Of a DNA stretch of 64,000 nt, positions 38,945 to 47,136 are shown piece after piece (positions within the stretch are counted from its first letter, which is position 1; each line of letters starts with the position of its first letter). Source of the DNA: Myxococcales bacterium (GTDB lineage Bacteria; Myxococcota; B64-G9); assembly GCA_012798435.1 (NCBI GenBank), contig JAAZNF010000042.1:1-64000 (forward strand). Direction: 5' to 3'. The translations under genes were made by a program, and so were the position numbers. The notes below the pieces were generated by a model, which was not told the origin of the DNA, made no database searches, and saw only the letters and a list, made by a program, of their open reading frames with translations.

Positions 38945-41035
38945 ATGGACCTTTCGCAAGCGTCGCGCCCCTTGATGTGGAACGTCTCCGTGTCCTGGCC
39001 CATGTACGCCATGTTCGTGGTCGCTTGCCTTTTATTCGGCTACGGCGCCTGGCGGCGCATCGCCTCCTGGCGTAAAGGCAAGGCCTCCAACGAGCGGCTC
39101 TCCGACTTTGGCAAGCGTTTCTGGATCTTGATAAAGGAGCTCTTGTTCCAGACCCGGGTGCGCAACTCGTCGTTGCCTGGCTGGTTCCACAGCTTCATTT
39201 TCTATTCGTTCATTTTTCTGGTGATCACCACCGCGGTGGTGGCCCTGGACGTGGATTTCGGCACCACCTTCTTTCGCGGCTACGTGTACGTCTTCTTCAC
39301 CGTCGGCGCCGAGCTGGCCGGGCTGCTGATCCTGGTGGGGATTTCCATCGCCGCCATCCGGCGCTACGTGGTGAAGCCGAAAACGCTGGAGAACACCTCC
39401 GCGGACGGCTGGCCGCTCCTCCTCATCGGATTCATGGTGCTCACGGGGTTTCTCACCGAGGGGCTGCGCATTGCTGTCATCGGCGATCCCTACCGCTGGC
39501 TCTCTCCCATCGGGACCGCAGCGAGCTTTTTGTTCGCCGGCATCTCGCCCGAGGCCGGGGCCGTCACCCACCAGGTCCTGTGGTGGACCCACACCGTGGC
39601 CGGCATGGCCTGGATCGCGCTCATCCCCTACACCAAGTTCGTACACATGCTGGCGTTGCCCACCAACGTCTTCTTCTCCAAGCTCAAGCCCCGAGGAGAG
39701 CTCGCCCGGGTGGACATCGAGGCCCTGATGGAGAAGGCCGACGCCGAGGACTTCAACGTCGGCGTGGCCGCGGTCAAGGACTTCACCTGGAAGCAGCGCC
39801 TGGACTTCGATGCCTGCATCTCCTGCGGCCGTTGCGACGACATCTGCCCGGCGGTCATGGCGGGACATCCCTTCTCGCCCAAACGCTTCATCCATGCCTC
39901 GCGCGATCTCACCCACGCCATCGACGGAAACGGCCAGCCGGTCCAGGCGAAGCCGGCCGAGGCGGGAGCGGAGGGCGCCGAAGCCGCCGCGGGGGCCGAC
40001 GGCAAGGACCTGGTGGTGGGCAACGCCGTCGACGAGAAGTTCATCTGGTACTGCCGCACCTGCATGGCCTGCATGGAGGTGTGTCCGGCAGCCATCGATC
40101 ACGTGGACTCCATGATGGAGGTCCGCCGCAACGAGCTCATGATCCAGGGCCGGGTGCCCACCGAGGCCTCGCGCGCGCTCAAGTCCCTGGAGACCTCCGG
40201 CAACCCCTTCGGGCCGCGCTCGTACCGATCGGAGTGGGTGGCCAAGAACCGCATCCCGGTCATCCCCGAGGGCGGGGACGTGGACGTCCTATTCTGGATC
40301 GGCTGCTGCACCACCTACGACGAGACCAAGCAGAAGATCGCTACCGACCTGCTCACCCTGCTGGATCGCTCGGGCATCAGCTATGGAGTGCTGGGCGAGG
40401 ACGAGACCTGTTGTGGAGATCCCGCGCGGGTGGTAGGTGACGAGCGGTTGTTCCAGGAGATCGCCAAGAAGCAGGTGGCGGTGCTGAACCAGCGCAAGTT
40501 CCGGGTGCTGCTCGTCAACTGCCCGCACTGCTACAACGTGCTCAAGAACGAGTACCCGCAGTTCGGGGGCAACTTCCGGGTGGCGCACCATAGCGAGTTT
40601 TTACACGAGATGCTGTGGAGCGGAGTGCTCCGGCCCAGCCGGGCCCGGGCCATGCGCATCGCCTACCACGATCCCTGCTACCTCGGCCGCTACCAGAAGA
40701 TATACCAGAGCCCGCGAGAGGTGCTGCGCGCCATCCCCGGCGCCAAGGTGCTGGAGATGGGCAATCACCACGAGCGCTCCATGTGCTGCGGTGGCGGCGG
40801 CGGGCACTACTGGATGGATCTCAAACCCGCGGCCGGCGGGGAGCGCATCAACAACCTCCGCGTGGATCAGCTGGAGAAATCCGGGGCCGACACCCTGGTC
40901 ACCGCCTGTCCCTACTGTCTGCAGATGCTCAACGACTCCTTGAAGCTTCGCAACCTGGACGAGAAGATCCGCGCCATCGATCTCGCCTCCCTGGTGCTGG
41001 AGAGCGTAGAGCCGGAGGCCAAGCCGCGCACCTGA
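38945..41035 (+). CDS. Membrane Fe-S oxidoreductase, heterodisulfide-reductase/FadF-like
   Basis: A 696-residue protein. About six transmembrane helices in residues 15-245 form a NarI-like haem b module (HSFIFYSFIFLVITT, HQVLWWTHTVAGMAWIALI). Two [4Fe-4S] motifs follow (CISCGRCDDICP and CRTCMACMEVCP), then two CCG domains (IGCCTTYDE, DETCCGDPARV, CPHCYNV; HDPCYLGRY, MCCGGGGGH, CPYC). This is the layout of the ETF-linked membrane oxidoreductase that passes electrons from acyl-CoA oxidation to quinones. No etfAB genes are in view. It begins 18 bases after a strong terminator, so it depends on read-through or on a promoter hidden in that gap. Confidence 0.9.
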   Translation: MDLSQASRPLMWNVSVSWPMYAMFVVACLLFGYGAWRRIASWRKGKASNERLSDFGKRFWILIKELLFQTRVRNSSLPGWFHSFIFYSFIFLVITTAVVALDVDFGTTFFRGYVYVFFTVGAELAGLLILVGISIAAIRRYVVKPKTLENTSADGWPLLLIGFMVLTGFLTEGLRIAVIGDPYRWLSPIGTAASFLFAGISPEAGAVTHQVLWWTHTVAGMAWIALIPYTKFVHMLALPTNVFFSKLKPRGELARVDIEALMEKADAEDFNVGVAAVKDFTWKQRLDFDACISCGRCDDICPAVMAGHPFSPKRFIHASRDLTHAIDGNGQPVQAKPAEAGAEGAEAAAGADGKDLVVGNAVDEKFIWYCRTCMACMEVCPAAIDHVDSMMEVRRNELMIQGRVPTEASRALKSLETSGNPFGPRSYRSEWVAKNRIPVIPEGGDVDVLFWIGCCTTYDETKQKIATDLLTLLDRSGISYGVLGEDETCCGDPARVVGDERLFQEIAKKQVAVLNQRKFRVLLVNCPHCYNVLKNEYPQFGGNFRVAHHSEFLHEMLWSGVLRPSRARAMRIAYHDPCYLGRYQKIYQSPREVLRAIPGAKVLEMGNHHERSMCCGGGGGHYWMDLKPAAGGERINNLRVDQLEKSGADTLVTACPYCLQMLNDSLKLRNLDEKIRAIDLASLVLESVEPEAKPRT

Positions 41036-41132
41036 CGGGGTGGCAAAAAGCCATACCGGCGCCTTTCGGTTCTCGTGGTCGGAAGACAGGCTTGAAGAAT
41101 TAGAATTTTGCCCGTTTTTCCTCAGTTTTCCC

Positions 41133-41161
41133 TTGTGGGGCGCCGATCTTGCTGGTATATT
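41133..41161 (+). promoter_or_regulatory. Promoter of the small Cys-containing gene and PilZ gene
   Basis: TTGTGG (41133-41138), 17-base spacer and TATATT (41156-41161), about 32 bases before ATG 41194. Confidence 0.45.
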
Positions 41162-41193
41162 TCTCGGCGGTGCCGGGGAGGGAGACGGAGTGC

Positions 41194-41505
41194 ATGGCCA
41201 TGAAACCTCTGCGCAAGTGTTTCTGCGAGTACCCGCGCGAGGATCTGCTGCATGCGTGCCGGGAGAAGTTCGGCCGCGGGCGCACCACCCTGGAGCTGAT
41301 GTCAGCCTGTGCCTCCGCGGGTGAGCGCGAGTGCGTCGGCGCCGCGGCGCTGTTGGGCATCGAGGAGGCCCTCTTCTGCGATCTGTTCGCCGACGATCCC
41401 GGTAGCCTGCTGCACGCGCTCTCCTGCCGCCGTAAACTCCTTGAGGAGCTGGCCCGCGAGGGGATCTCGCCGGCGCCTGCCTGCGAGGCCGCCGCCGGGA
41501 AGTGA
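41194..41505 (+). CDS. Small cytoplasmic protein, unknown
   Basis: A 103-residue Cys-containing helical protein (KCFCEYPREDLLHACREKFG, CASAGERECVG, FCDLFADDPG, CEAAAGK) with eight cysteines and no signal peptide. CxC and spaced Cys suggest metal or cluster binding, but no known motif fits. ATG 41194 is chosen for its nearby GGAG; ATG 41200 is also possible. The PilZ gene starts four bases after the stop, so they are co-translated. Confidence 0.68.
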   Translation: MAMKPLRKCFCEYPREDLLHACREKFGRGRTTLELMSACASAGERECVGAAALLGIEEALFCDLFADDPGSLLHALSCRRKLLEELAREGISPAPACEAAAGK

Positions 41506-41509
41506 GGGG

Positions 41510-42001
41510 ATGGCCTTTACTCTGAAAAAGCGGCGTCACGCGCTGCGGGCCCCGCTCACCCGCCCGGTGCGGGTGCGCCAGGGAGAGGTTGAGCGCTCGG
41601 GTCGGGGCATCGAGGTGGGCGTCGGCGGCATGTCCCTGTGGGTCCATCCCGCCCCGACCGCCGGGCAGGTGATCACGTTGATCTTCTCCCTGCCGAACTC
41701 GCTCCGGCCCATCACCGCCATGGCGGAGGTGGTGTGGGCCACCCCGGCCGCCGGCGAACGCAAGTCCGGCCGCATGGGCGTGCGCTTCGTTGCGCTACCC
41801 CGCGAGGATCGCGAGGAGATCCGGGCGTACGTCAACCGCCTGGCGAAGCACTACCGCGACCTGCACATCCTGCTGGCCATGAACCAGTGGAAGATGGACC
41901 AGATCCGGGAACTCACCACCCGCGCCCACCTGGATTCCTATCGCGACATCAAGGATCTCAAGGATAAGGTGCGGCGAGCCATGGATGGCTTCCGCCTGTA
42001 G
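41510..42001 (+). CDS. PilZ-domain protein with C-terminal helix
   Basis: A 163-residue protein. The N-terminal 100 residues are a PilZ domain (RPVRVRQGEVERSG, GIEVGVGGMSLWV, MGVRFVALPREDREEI). The RxxxR motif is present (RHALR, residues 9-13), but the second c-di-GMP motif reads EVGVGG rather than D/NxSxxG, so ligand binding is doubtful. About 45 helical residues follow (AMNQWKMDQIRELTTRAHLD). ATG 41510 lies behind GAGGGG, four bases from the upstream gene. It converges with another PilZ gene four bases away. Confidence 0.87.
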   Translation: MAFTLKKRRHALRAPLTRPVRVRQGEVERSGRGIEVGVGGMSLWVHPAPTAGQVITLIFSLPNSLRPITAMAEVVWATPAAGERKSGRMGVRFVALPREDREEIRAYVNRLAKHYRDLHILLAMNQWKMDQIRELTTRAHLDSYRDIKDLKDKVRRAMDGFRL

Positions 42002-42005
42002 TCCC

Positions 42006-42494
42006 TCACAACGCCACGCTGCCGCCGCGCTCCAGCCGGTCCATCTCCCAGGCCACGATGAGGTCCATCCAGCGGTCCTCTTCGTTGCGGAAGCGTTGGG
42101 CCCGGTTCGCCCGCCGGTACTCGTGGAGGAAGCGCTGTACCTGAGGCGCCAGGAAGTAGGTGGCCAGCGCCAGCCAGGCGCCCTCGCCGTAACGGACGAA
42201 CTGCACCGCGAAACCCGAGCGCGTCCCGCGCGGGCCCGCTTGCCGCTCCTCTCGGACCACCCGCCCGGTACACTGGATGCGCTCGGACACGCCTGGCAGT
42301 GTAAACTCGAGCTCGAGCTCCGTGCCCAATTTAAGGAAGAACTCGCTCTGCAAAAACACCCCGCCGATGCTCACGTCCAGGCTGGGCAAGGATGCCTCGA
42401 AGGCCAGGTTGCGCAGATCGCCGGCCATGACCCGCACCTTGGCCTGGGTGTCCTTGCGTGGAAAGCGGCGGCGCTCCTTGCCCTTGCCGGCCAT
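42006..42494 (-). CDS. PilZ-domain protein, predicted c-di-GMP receptor
   Basis: A 162-residue protein with both c-di-GMP-binding motifs intact: RRFPR (RxxxR) near residue 9 and DVSIGG (DxSxxG) near residue 41, then the GVFLQ strand typical of the myxobacterial TIGR02266 branch. About 50 helical residues follow. ATG 42494 is chosen over upstream in-frame starts because of the GGAGG just before it. It follows the PEGA gene after 17 bases, so it is probably the last gene of that operon. Confidence 0.87.
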   Translation of the reverse strand: MAGKGKERRRFPRKDTQAKVRVMAGDLRNLAFEASLPSLDVSIGGVFLQSEFFLKLGTELELEFTLPGVSERIQCTGRVVREERQAGPRGTRSGFAVQFVRYGEGAWLALATYFLAPQVQRFLHEYRRANRAQRFRNEEDRWMDLIVAWEMDRLERGGSVAL

Positions 42495-42511
42495 GCATCC
42501 CTCCTCGATGG

Positions 42512-43609
42512 TCAGAAACGGACCCTCATCCCCGCGCCCCCGGGAACGGCCTCGACGGACGTGGTCGGCTCGCCATCCGAGCTCCAGTCGATGATCCACA
42601 GCACGAGCGAGGTCAGGGCGGCGGCGCCCGCCAGGCCCAGGCCAACGTTGGCCAGGGTGGCGAAGGTCTGGCCCCTAGAAATGGTGTCGTCGAGCGTTGG
42701 GTCCAGGGTGTTGTTCTGCGCCGCGTGGGCGACCAGATCCTCCGCCGCCTGTGAGCGCCAGCCGAAAAACCCGGCCAGCAGACCCGTGCCGGCTGCCGCG
42801 ACCAGCGTGCCCCAGGCGGCGGCGCGAATCCGGTTGGGAGGAGGAGGCGGCAGGATGATCTCCTGCACCCTTGGCGCAGGATCCAAAGATTCGTTTTCGA
42901 AGCTGAGGCCGGTCATCACCGAGCTCACCAGATCCACCTTGACTCGGGTGGTCTGCTGAAAGCGCACCGTCACCTCGTCCGAGAACGGGGTGTAGCCCTT
43001 CTTGGCGATCTCCAGCCGGTGTGGGCCCGGTTTTAGCCCGCTCACCGGGGTGGCCAGGGGCGTCTTGCCCACGGGCTTTCCATCCACGCGAACTTCGGCC
43101 TCGGCGACGGGCACCTCGATGATGATCGAGCCGGTCACCAGCTCCGGGGCTGCCAACTTGTACAGAGCCTGGCGGATAGCGGGAATGAGCAGATCTTCTC
43201 GCCCCGACAACGCCTCGTTGATGCGCCGCTCCTCGTGCCCGGTGGCACAGTTCACCAGCTTGAGATCGAAGGTGTAATCCTCGCCAAGCGCCCCGATGAT
43301 CCCGGTGATCAAGCGGTCCGCGCCCAGGGCCGTGCCGATGCGCGTAAGGCACTCGGTCTCGCCCCCGCAGCCGCGCAGCGCCGCGTTCTCGGGTCGGGAC
43401 AGGATGGCCTCGGTCTCGGCCGCGGGCTGTAGCGCAAACCCCTTGATCCGGCTCGCCTCGGCCCGAAGCAACACCTCCAGCCGCTCGGCGGTCCGCGTGT
43501 CGAGACCCAGCGGTTTGAGGCGCCACAGGGCGAGCCGCGTCTGGGCTTCGGCCGGCGGGGCGAGGAGCCACCCCGTCGAGAGGAACGCCAGCAGGAAGGT
43601 TCGCAGCAT
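42512..43609 (-). CDS. Exported PEGA-domain protein
   Basis: A 365-residue protein with a signal peptide (LLAFLSTGWLLAPPAEA). Residues 30-150 have a fold seen in myxobacterial secreted proteins that includes a Cys pair (LRGCGGETECL) and GADRLITGIIG. A PEGA domain follows at about 165-235 (ITVEVP-like strand, VRVDGKPVGKTPLATPV, PGPHRLEIAKKGYTPF). A Pro-rich stretch leads to two hydrophobic segments (AAAWGTLVAAAGTGLLAGFF and VGLGLAGAAALTSLVLWII) that could anchor the C-terminus. GGAGG precedes the ATG. It lies 19 bases after the unknown gene upstream. Confidence 0.85.
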   Translation of the reverse strand: MLRTFLLAFLSTGWLLAPPAEAQTRLALWRLKPLGLDTRTAERLEVLLRAEASRIKGFALQPAAETEAILSRPENAALRGCGGETECLTRIGTALGADRLITGIIGALGEDYTFDLKLVNCATGHEERRINEALSGREDLLIPAIRQALYKLAAPELVTGSIIIEVPVAEAEVRVDGKPVGKTPLATPVSGLKPGPHRLEIAKKGYTPFSDEVTVRFQQTTRVKVDLVSSVMTGLSFENESLDPAPRVQEIILPPPPPNRIRAAAWGTLVAAAGTGLLAGFFGWRSQAAEDLVAHAAQNNTLDPTLDDTISRGQTFATLANVGLGLAGAAALTSLVLWIIDWSSDGEPTTSVEAVPGGAGMRVRF

Positions 43610-43628
43610 GAGCGGCCTCCGCCCCGCC

Positions 43629-44561
43629 TCACGGGCGGGAGACGTCCTCGACCTGAACCGCCACCACGAGCTGGCCCACCCGGACCTTGAGCAGTCCCTT
43701 GCGCTCCAGCGCCTCTACCCGGCCGACGCGGCCAGCGGCCACCCCGGTCTTGATGCGGACCGAGTCGCCGGCCTTGATGCCGGTGAACCCCAGCTCGGCC
43801 TTCTTTTCCTCCTGCTGCAGCGTCTTGGCCAACGCGAAGAAGTCGTTGTCCCTGCGCCAGGCGATGTACGCGCGCAGCGGCGCCAGTGATTGGAAGATCC
43901 CCGTCAACCACTCCACCGCACCCGGCCCACACAGGCGCGGGTCGGCCGCGGGCAGATCGGAGAAGAAGGCGACCTCCTCCGGAGCGTCGCGCAGCAATTC
44001 GGTCATGGCGTCCGCTCGCACGGCGCGGGCCGGCGACGGTTGGCCTGACGATCCGGAGTGGCCGAAGTGGATGTCCTCGGGCATGTTCGAGAGCAGCGCT
44101 TCGAGCTTGTCCCCCTCGTACAGCTCCTTGAGCCGGCGCTGAAGATTCTCGATGTCGGCCCAGGCGTCGCGATGGAGGAAGAGCCCACCCCGCAGGCCCC
44201 CGGAGAAGACGCGCGCGCCCAGGTAGACATGGCGGTGGCTGAGGGCCGGATCGCTCAGGTTCTCGGCGATGGAGCGGCGCCGGTCCAGGATGCCGTCCAG
44301 CACGCGGCGGGCCTTTTCGTCCCGCAAAAAGAACAAGGTCATGTCGCGCACGCACTGGCGGTTGAACACCGAAGGCCGCTCCTCGGTGATGCCCATCTCC
44401 TGGCCTGAAAGCTCGGCGGCGAGGCGCAGAAGCAAGGCCTTGCCCAGCGACTGGAGCTTGAGTTTTACCTCCAGCCGCTCACGGTTGAAGGCGTGCGAGC
44501 TCCACTTGGCCTCGTCGAAGGCCGCGAAGTCGGCGGCCGAAAACCCTTCAAATTCGCTCAT
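43629..44561 (-). CDS. Unknown protein with C-terminal KOW-like motif
   Basis: A 310-residue soluble protein. The N-terminal 230 residues are mainly helical, rich in Leu/Arg/Glu, and not recognised. The last 60 residues (GIKAGDSVRIKTGVAAGRVG, then VEALERKGLLKVRVGQLVV) form a small beta-barrel like the KOW domain that binds RNA in ribosomal and NusG proteins. ATG 44561 is chosen over 44606 and 44642 because AGGA lies seven bases upstream and the gene would otherwise run into the divergent promoter. Confidence 0.72.
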   Translation of the reverse strand: MSEFEGFSAADFAAFDEAKWSSHAFNRERLEVKLKLQSLGKALLLRLAAELSGQEMGITEERPSVFNRQCVRDMTLFFLRDEKARRVLDGILDRRRSIAENLSDPALSHRHVYLGARVFSGGLRGGLFLHRDAWADIENLQRRLKELYEGDKLEALLSNMPEDIHFGHSGSSGQPSPARAVRADAMTELLRDAPEEVAFFSDLPAADPRLCGPGAVEWLTGIFQSLAPLRAYIAWRRDNDFFALAKTLQQEEKKAELGFTGIKAGDSVRIKTGVAAGRVGRVEALERKGLLKVRVGQLVVAVQVEDVSRP

Positions 44562-44587
44562 GTCGAGTCCTGCCGGTGGATCCCATC

Positions 44588-44616
44588 TTGCCAACTCGCC
44601 GGTCATTCGATAACCT
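44588..44616 (+). promoter_or_regulatory. Promoter candidate for the small Cys-pair gene
   Basis: TTGCCA (44588-44593), 17-base spacer and TAACCT (44611-44616), about 24 bases before ATG 44641. Confidence 0.4.
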
Positions 44617-44640
44617 AAAACCAGGAGGTATCCAGAGCCC

Positions 44641-44847
44641 ATGTCGCGCGCGGAGATCTACTACCTCAAGCTTCTGGTCCGCGGAGCCCGACCCCGGCGT
44701 TTCGAGCCGCTCCGATTCGGCGAGGTGGACGATCACCGCTGCATGGACTGCCCGGCCTATAGCGACTGTCTTCACTTCGTCTCCCGTATTCCCTGGGACG
44801 GGTTCACCTGCCGCTTCTGCCCGGCTTTCCTGCGAAAGTCGGGCTAA
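44641..44847 (+). CDS. Small protein with two Cys pairs (zinc-ribbon-like)
   Basis: A 68-residue basic protein with CMDCPAYSDC and CRFCPAF, a spacing that fits a zinc ribbon or small cluster site. It has no signal peptide. A promoter candidate lies upstream, and AGGAGG is present although 13 bases from the ATG. The gene is short, so coding is likely but not certain. Confidence 0.6.
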   Translation: MSRAEIYYLKLLVRGARPRRFEPLRFGEVDDHRCMDCPAYSDCLHFVSRIPWDGFTCRFCPAFLRKSG

Positions 44848-44933
44848 AATCCCCACGAACGTACAACAGGAACGCGCTCCTGGCAATACCGGCGCAGGCT
44901 TCGCTCGCCGTGCGAGTCCTTCTCCATTCGATC

Positions 44934-45593
44934 TCAACCCGGTGGGTTGGAGCGGGCCATCCGGTACACACCGGCCCGGCGCAGATGGCTGCCTCCAAGA
45001 TCCACGTCCGCGGGGACCCGGTACTCGGCCAAAAGCTCGCCCGCTGCGCCCGGAAAGTGTCCCCGGTCCGGATCCCCCACCAAAACCTCCTTGCCTTGCC
45101 CTGCCTGTTCGCCCAGCCACCCCAACAAGCGACGGGCGAATGCCTCTTCGTAGAACAGGTCGCCGACCAACACCACCTCGACGTCGGGCCACGGGCGCTC
45201 GAGCGGATCGACGGCGAGCGTCTCCAGGACCACGCCGTTTTCGGCCGCGTTGAGGCGCGCCGTCTCGGCCGCCAGCGGGTCGGTGTCGACGGCAATCACC
45301 CGCGAGGCCCCGGCCCGCGCCGCCGCGATGGCCTCGACGCCGCCGCCGCAGCCCACGTCCAGGACCGTCCGGCCGCGTATCTGGTGCGGCCGGTCCAGGA
45401 GGTAGCGGGCCAGCGCCTGCCCGCCCGCCCAGCAGAACCCCCAGAAAGGATCGGCGAGCCCGAGCCTCTGGAGATCCGGTTCCCTCGCGCGCCATAATGG
45501 ACAGGCCTCGGTGATGAGATGCAGCCGGATCTCCGGGCAGAGAAAAGGCCGCGCGAGGACCGTGTTCTCGAGGATGAGCTGGATGGCGTCCAC
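44934..45593 (-). CDS. SAM-dependent methyltransferase, ETF-beta lysine methyltransferase-like
   Basis: A 219-residue class I methyltransferase. The SAM motif is VLDVGCGGGVEAIAAARAGA, followed by VIAVDTDPLA and the motif VGDLFYEEAF. The segment DPFWGFCWAGGQALARYLL before the SAM site is typical of METTL20/ETFB lysine methyltransferases, close to PrmA-type protein methyltransferases. Methylation of electron-transfer flavoprotein would fit the ETF-type oxidoreductase gene 4 kb away, but that is inference. The start is GTG 45593; no Shine-Dalgarno sequence is seen and TACATT lies six bases upstream, so translation may be leaderless. Confidence 0.85.
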   Translation of the reverse strand: MDAIQLILENTVLARPFLCPEIRLHLITEACPLWRAREPDLQRLGLADPFWGFCWAGGQALARYLLDRPHQIRGRTVLDVGCGGGVEAIAAARAGASRVIAVDTDPLAAETARLNAAENGVVLETLAVDPLERPWPDVEVVLVGDLFYEEAFARRLLGWLGEQAGQGKEVLVGDPDRGHFPGAAGELLAEYRVPADVDLGGSHLRRAGVYRMARSNPPG

Positions 45594-45599
45594 GGCCGG

Positions 45600-45605
45600 A
45601 ATGTA
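45600..45605 (-). promoter_or_regulatory. -10 box adjoining the methyltransferase start
   Basis: Minus strand TACATT (45600-45605) followed by CCGGCC and the GTG at 45593. The -35 region is poor (CTTCCA at 18 bases), so support rests on the recurring short spacing. Confidence 0.3.
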
Positions 45606-45726
45606 CTCGGGATCGGCCCGAGGTGGAAGAACGCCGCATTTTCACCGGCGGCGGCAGTTTTTTGAAACCCCAAGAGTCGCGAGTGTGAAGAAACGCCGAT
45701 TTGGAGCAAGAAAACACGGGTTGTCG

Positions 45727-45743
45727 CTGGCATGAGAATTGCT
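45727..45743 (+). promoter_or_regulatory. Sigma-54 (-24/-12) promoter of the serpin gene
   Basis: CTGGCATGAGAATTGCT matches the sigma-54 consensus YTGGCACGRNNNTTGCW at all defined positions but one. The GG (45755-12 element counted from 45729-45730) and GC (45741-45742) are ten bases apart as required. Transcription would start near 45754, leaving GGAGG and ATG 45782 correctly placed. Confidence 0.7.
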
Positions 45744-45781
45744 GCTTGTTTCGCGCGCAAACTACCTCCTGGAGGATGAAG

Positions 45782-47053
45782 ATGAAAAAATGCCTGCCTT
45801 GGGTTGCCTTCTCGCTCACGGCCATCTTGTGCGCCTGCGGCGGTGCCGGTCCTGCTCTCGCTCCCGGTGAGGAGGTACGCTCGGACAAACAGCGCATCAC
45901 CCAACCGCCGGACAGCGACGTGCCCGCGCTGGTGGCCGGGAACACCCAGTTCGCGCTGGACGCCTACCGCCTGCTGGCCGCGGAGCCGGGCAACCTGTTC
46001 TTTTCGCCCCACAGCATCTCGGTGGCGCTGGCCATGACCTACGCCGGCGCGCGCTCGGACACCGAGAGCGCCATGGCCGGGGCGCTGCGTTTTTCGCTCT
46101 CGCAGGCGAAGCTCCACCCGGCCTTCGACTGGCTGGATCTGGCCCTCAACTCGCGGGGGCAGGGCGCCGCCGGCAAGGACGGCAAGGCGTTCCGGCTGCA
46201 CGTGGTGAACCGGCTGTTCGGACAGACCGGGTACCACTTCCTGCCGGACTTCCTGGATACGCTGGCCCTGTACTACGGGGCGGGGATGCAGCTTCTGGAC
46301 TTCTTCAGGGATCCGGAAGGTGGGCGCAAGATCATCAACGAATGGGTGGAGAAGCAGACCGAGGATCGCATCCGGGACCTCATCCCGGCGGGCGCCATCG
46401 ACACACTCACCCGGTTGGTGCTGGTCAACGCCATCTACTTCAACGCCGCCTGGAAAGAGGTCTTTGACGACAAGCTCACCCAAAACGGAGCCTTCACCCG
46501 CCTGGACGGCACGCAGGTCCAGGTGCCCATGATGGCCCAGCCGAAGAGCATGCCGGCCGGGGCGGGCGTGGACTTTACGGCCGTAGAGCTCCCCTACGAC
46601 GGCGACGAACTCTCCATGGTGGTGATCGTGCCCACGGGCGACTTCGCGGCGTTCGAGGAGGCGCTCGACGGCGCCAAGCTCGCCTCCATCTTCGCCTCGC
46701 TGGGCAGCGACTACGCCACCCTGAGCATGCCGCGTTTCACCATCGACGGCGCCACCATCTCGCTGAAGAAGCTCCTCTTTGACCTCGGCATGGGCGTGGC
46801 CTTCGAGGTCGGGCAGGCCGATTTCTCGGGGATGGACGGCACGCGCGAGCTCTACATCGGCGATGTGCTGCACCAGGCCTTCGTGGCGGTGGACGAGTAC
46901 GGCACCGAGGCCGCCGCGGCCACCGCGGTGATCATGGAGGGCTCCGGCCTGCCGCACCACGTGGACATCAATCGGCCCTTCATCTTCCTGATCCGCGACC
47001 TGCAAACAGACGCGGTGCTCTTCATCGGCCGGGTCGTGGACCCCTCGTTCTGA
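45782..47053 (+). CDS. Serpin, predicted lipoprotein protease inhibitor
   Basis: A 423-residue serpin with a lipoprotein signal (lipobox ILCAC). The fold is full length: NLFFSPHSISVALAMTYAGA, LVLVNAIYFNAAWKEVF, VELPYDGDELSMVVIVP, and the C-terminal DINRPFIFLIRD. The reactive-centre hinge DEYGTEAAAATAV keeps the small residues needed for loop insertion, so it should be an active inhibitor. In a gapless alignment (from memory) with alpha-1-antitrypsin the loop has the same length and P1-P1' falls on Ser-Gly; nearby Met, Glu and Leu are alternatives. ATG 45782 is chosen over 45776 because of its six-base distance to GGAGG. A sigma-54 promoter lies upstream, so it is probably switched on by an activator. 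Confidence 0.93.
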   Translation: MKKCLPWVAFSLTAILCACGGAGPALAPGEEVRSDKQRITQPPDSDVPALVAGNTQFALDAYRLLAAEPGNLFFSPHSISVALAMTYAGARSDTESAMAGALRFSLSQAKLHPAFDWLDLALNSRGQGAAGKDGKAFRLHVVNRLFGQTGYHFLPDFLDTLALYYGAGMQLLDFFRDPEGGRKIINEWVEKQTEDRIRDLIPAGAIDTLTRLVLVNAIYFNAAWKEVFDDKLTQNGAFTRLDGTQVQVPMMAQPKSMPAGAGVDFTAVELPYDGDELSMVVIVPTGDFAAFEEALDGAKLASIFASLGSDYATLSMPRFTIDGATISLKKLLFDLGMGVAFEVGQADFSGMDGTRELYIGDVLHQAFVAVDEYGTEAAAATAVIMEGSGLPHHVDINRPFIFLIRDLQTDAVLFIGRVVDPSF

Positions 47054-47086
47054 CGCACCGGCGACGATTCCTCCCCAGCCGACGAT

Positions 47087-47115
47087 TTGCCAAGCGTGGC
47101 CGAAGGGTGTATGGG
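47087..47115 (+). promoter_or_regulatory. Promoter of the GNAT-fold gene
   Basis: TTGCCA (47087-47092), 17-base spacer and TATGGG (47110-47115), 21 bases before ATG 47137. Confidence 0.4.
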
Positions 47116-47136
47116 GGCCGGCGGGAGGGTCGAACC

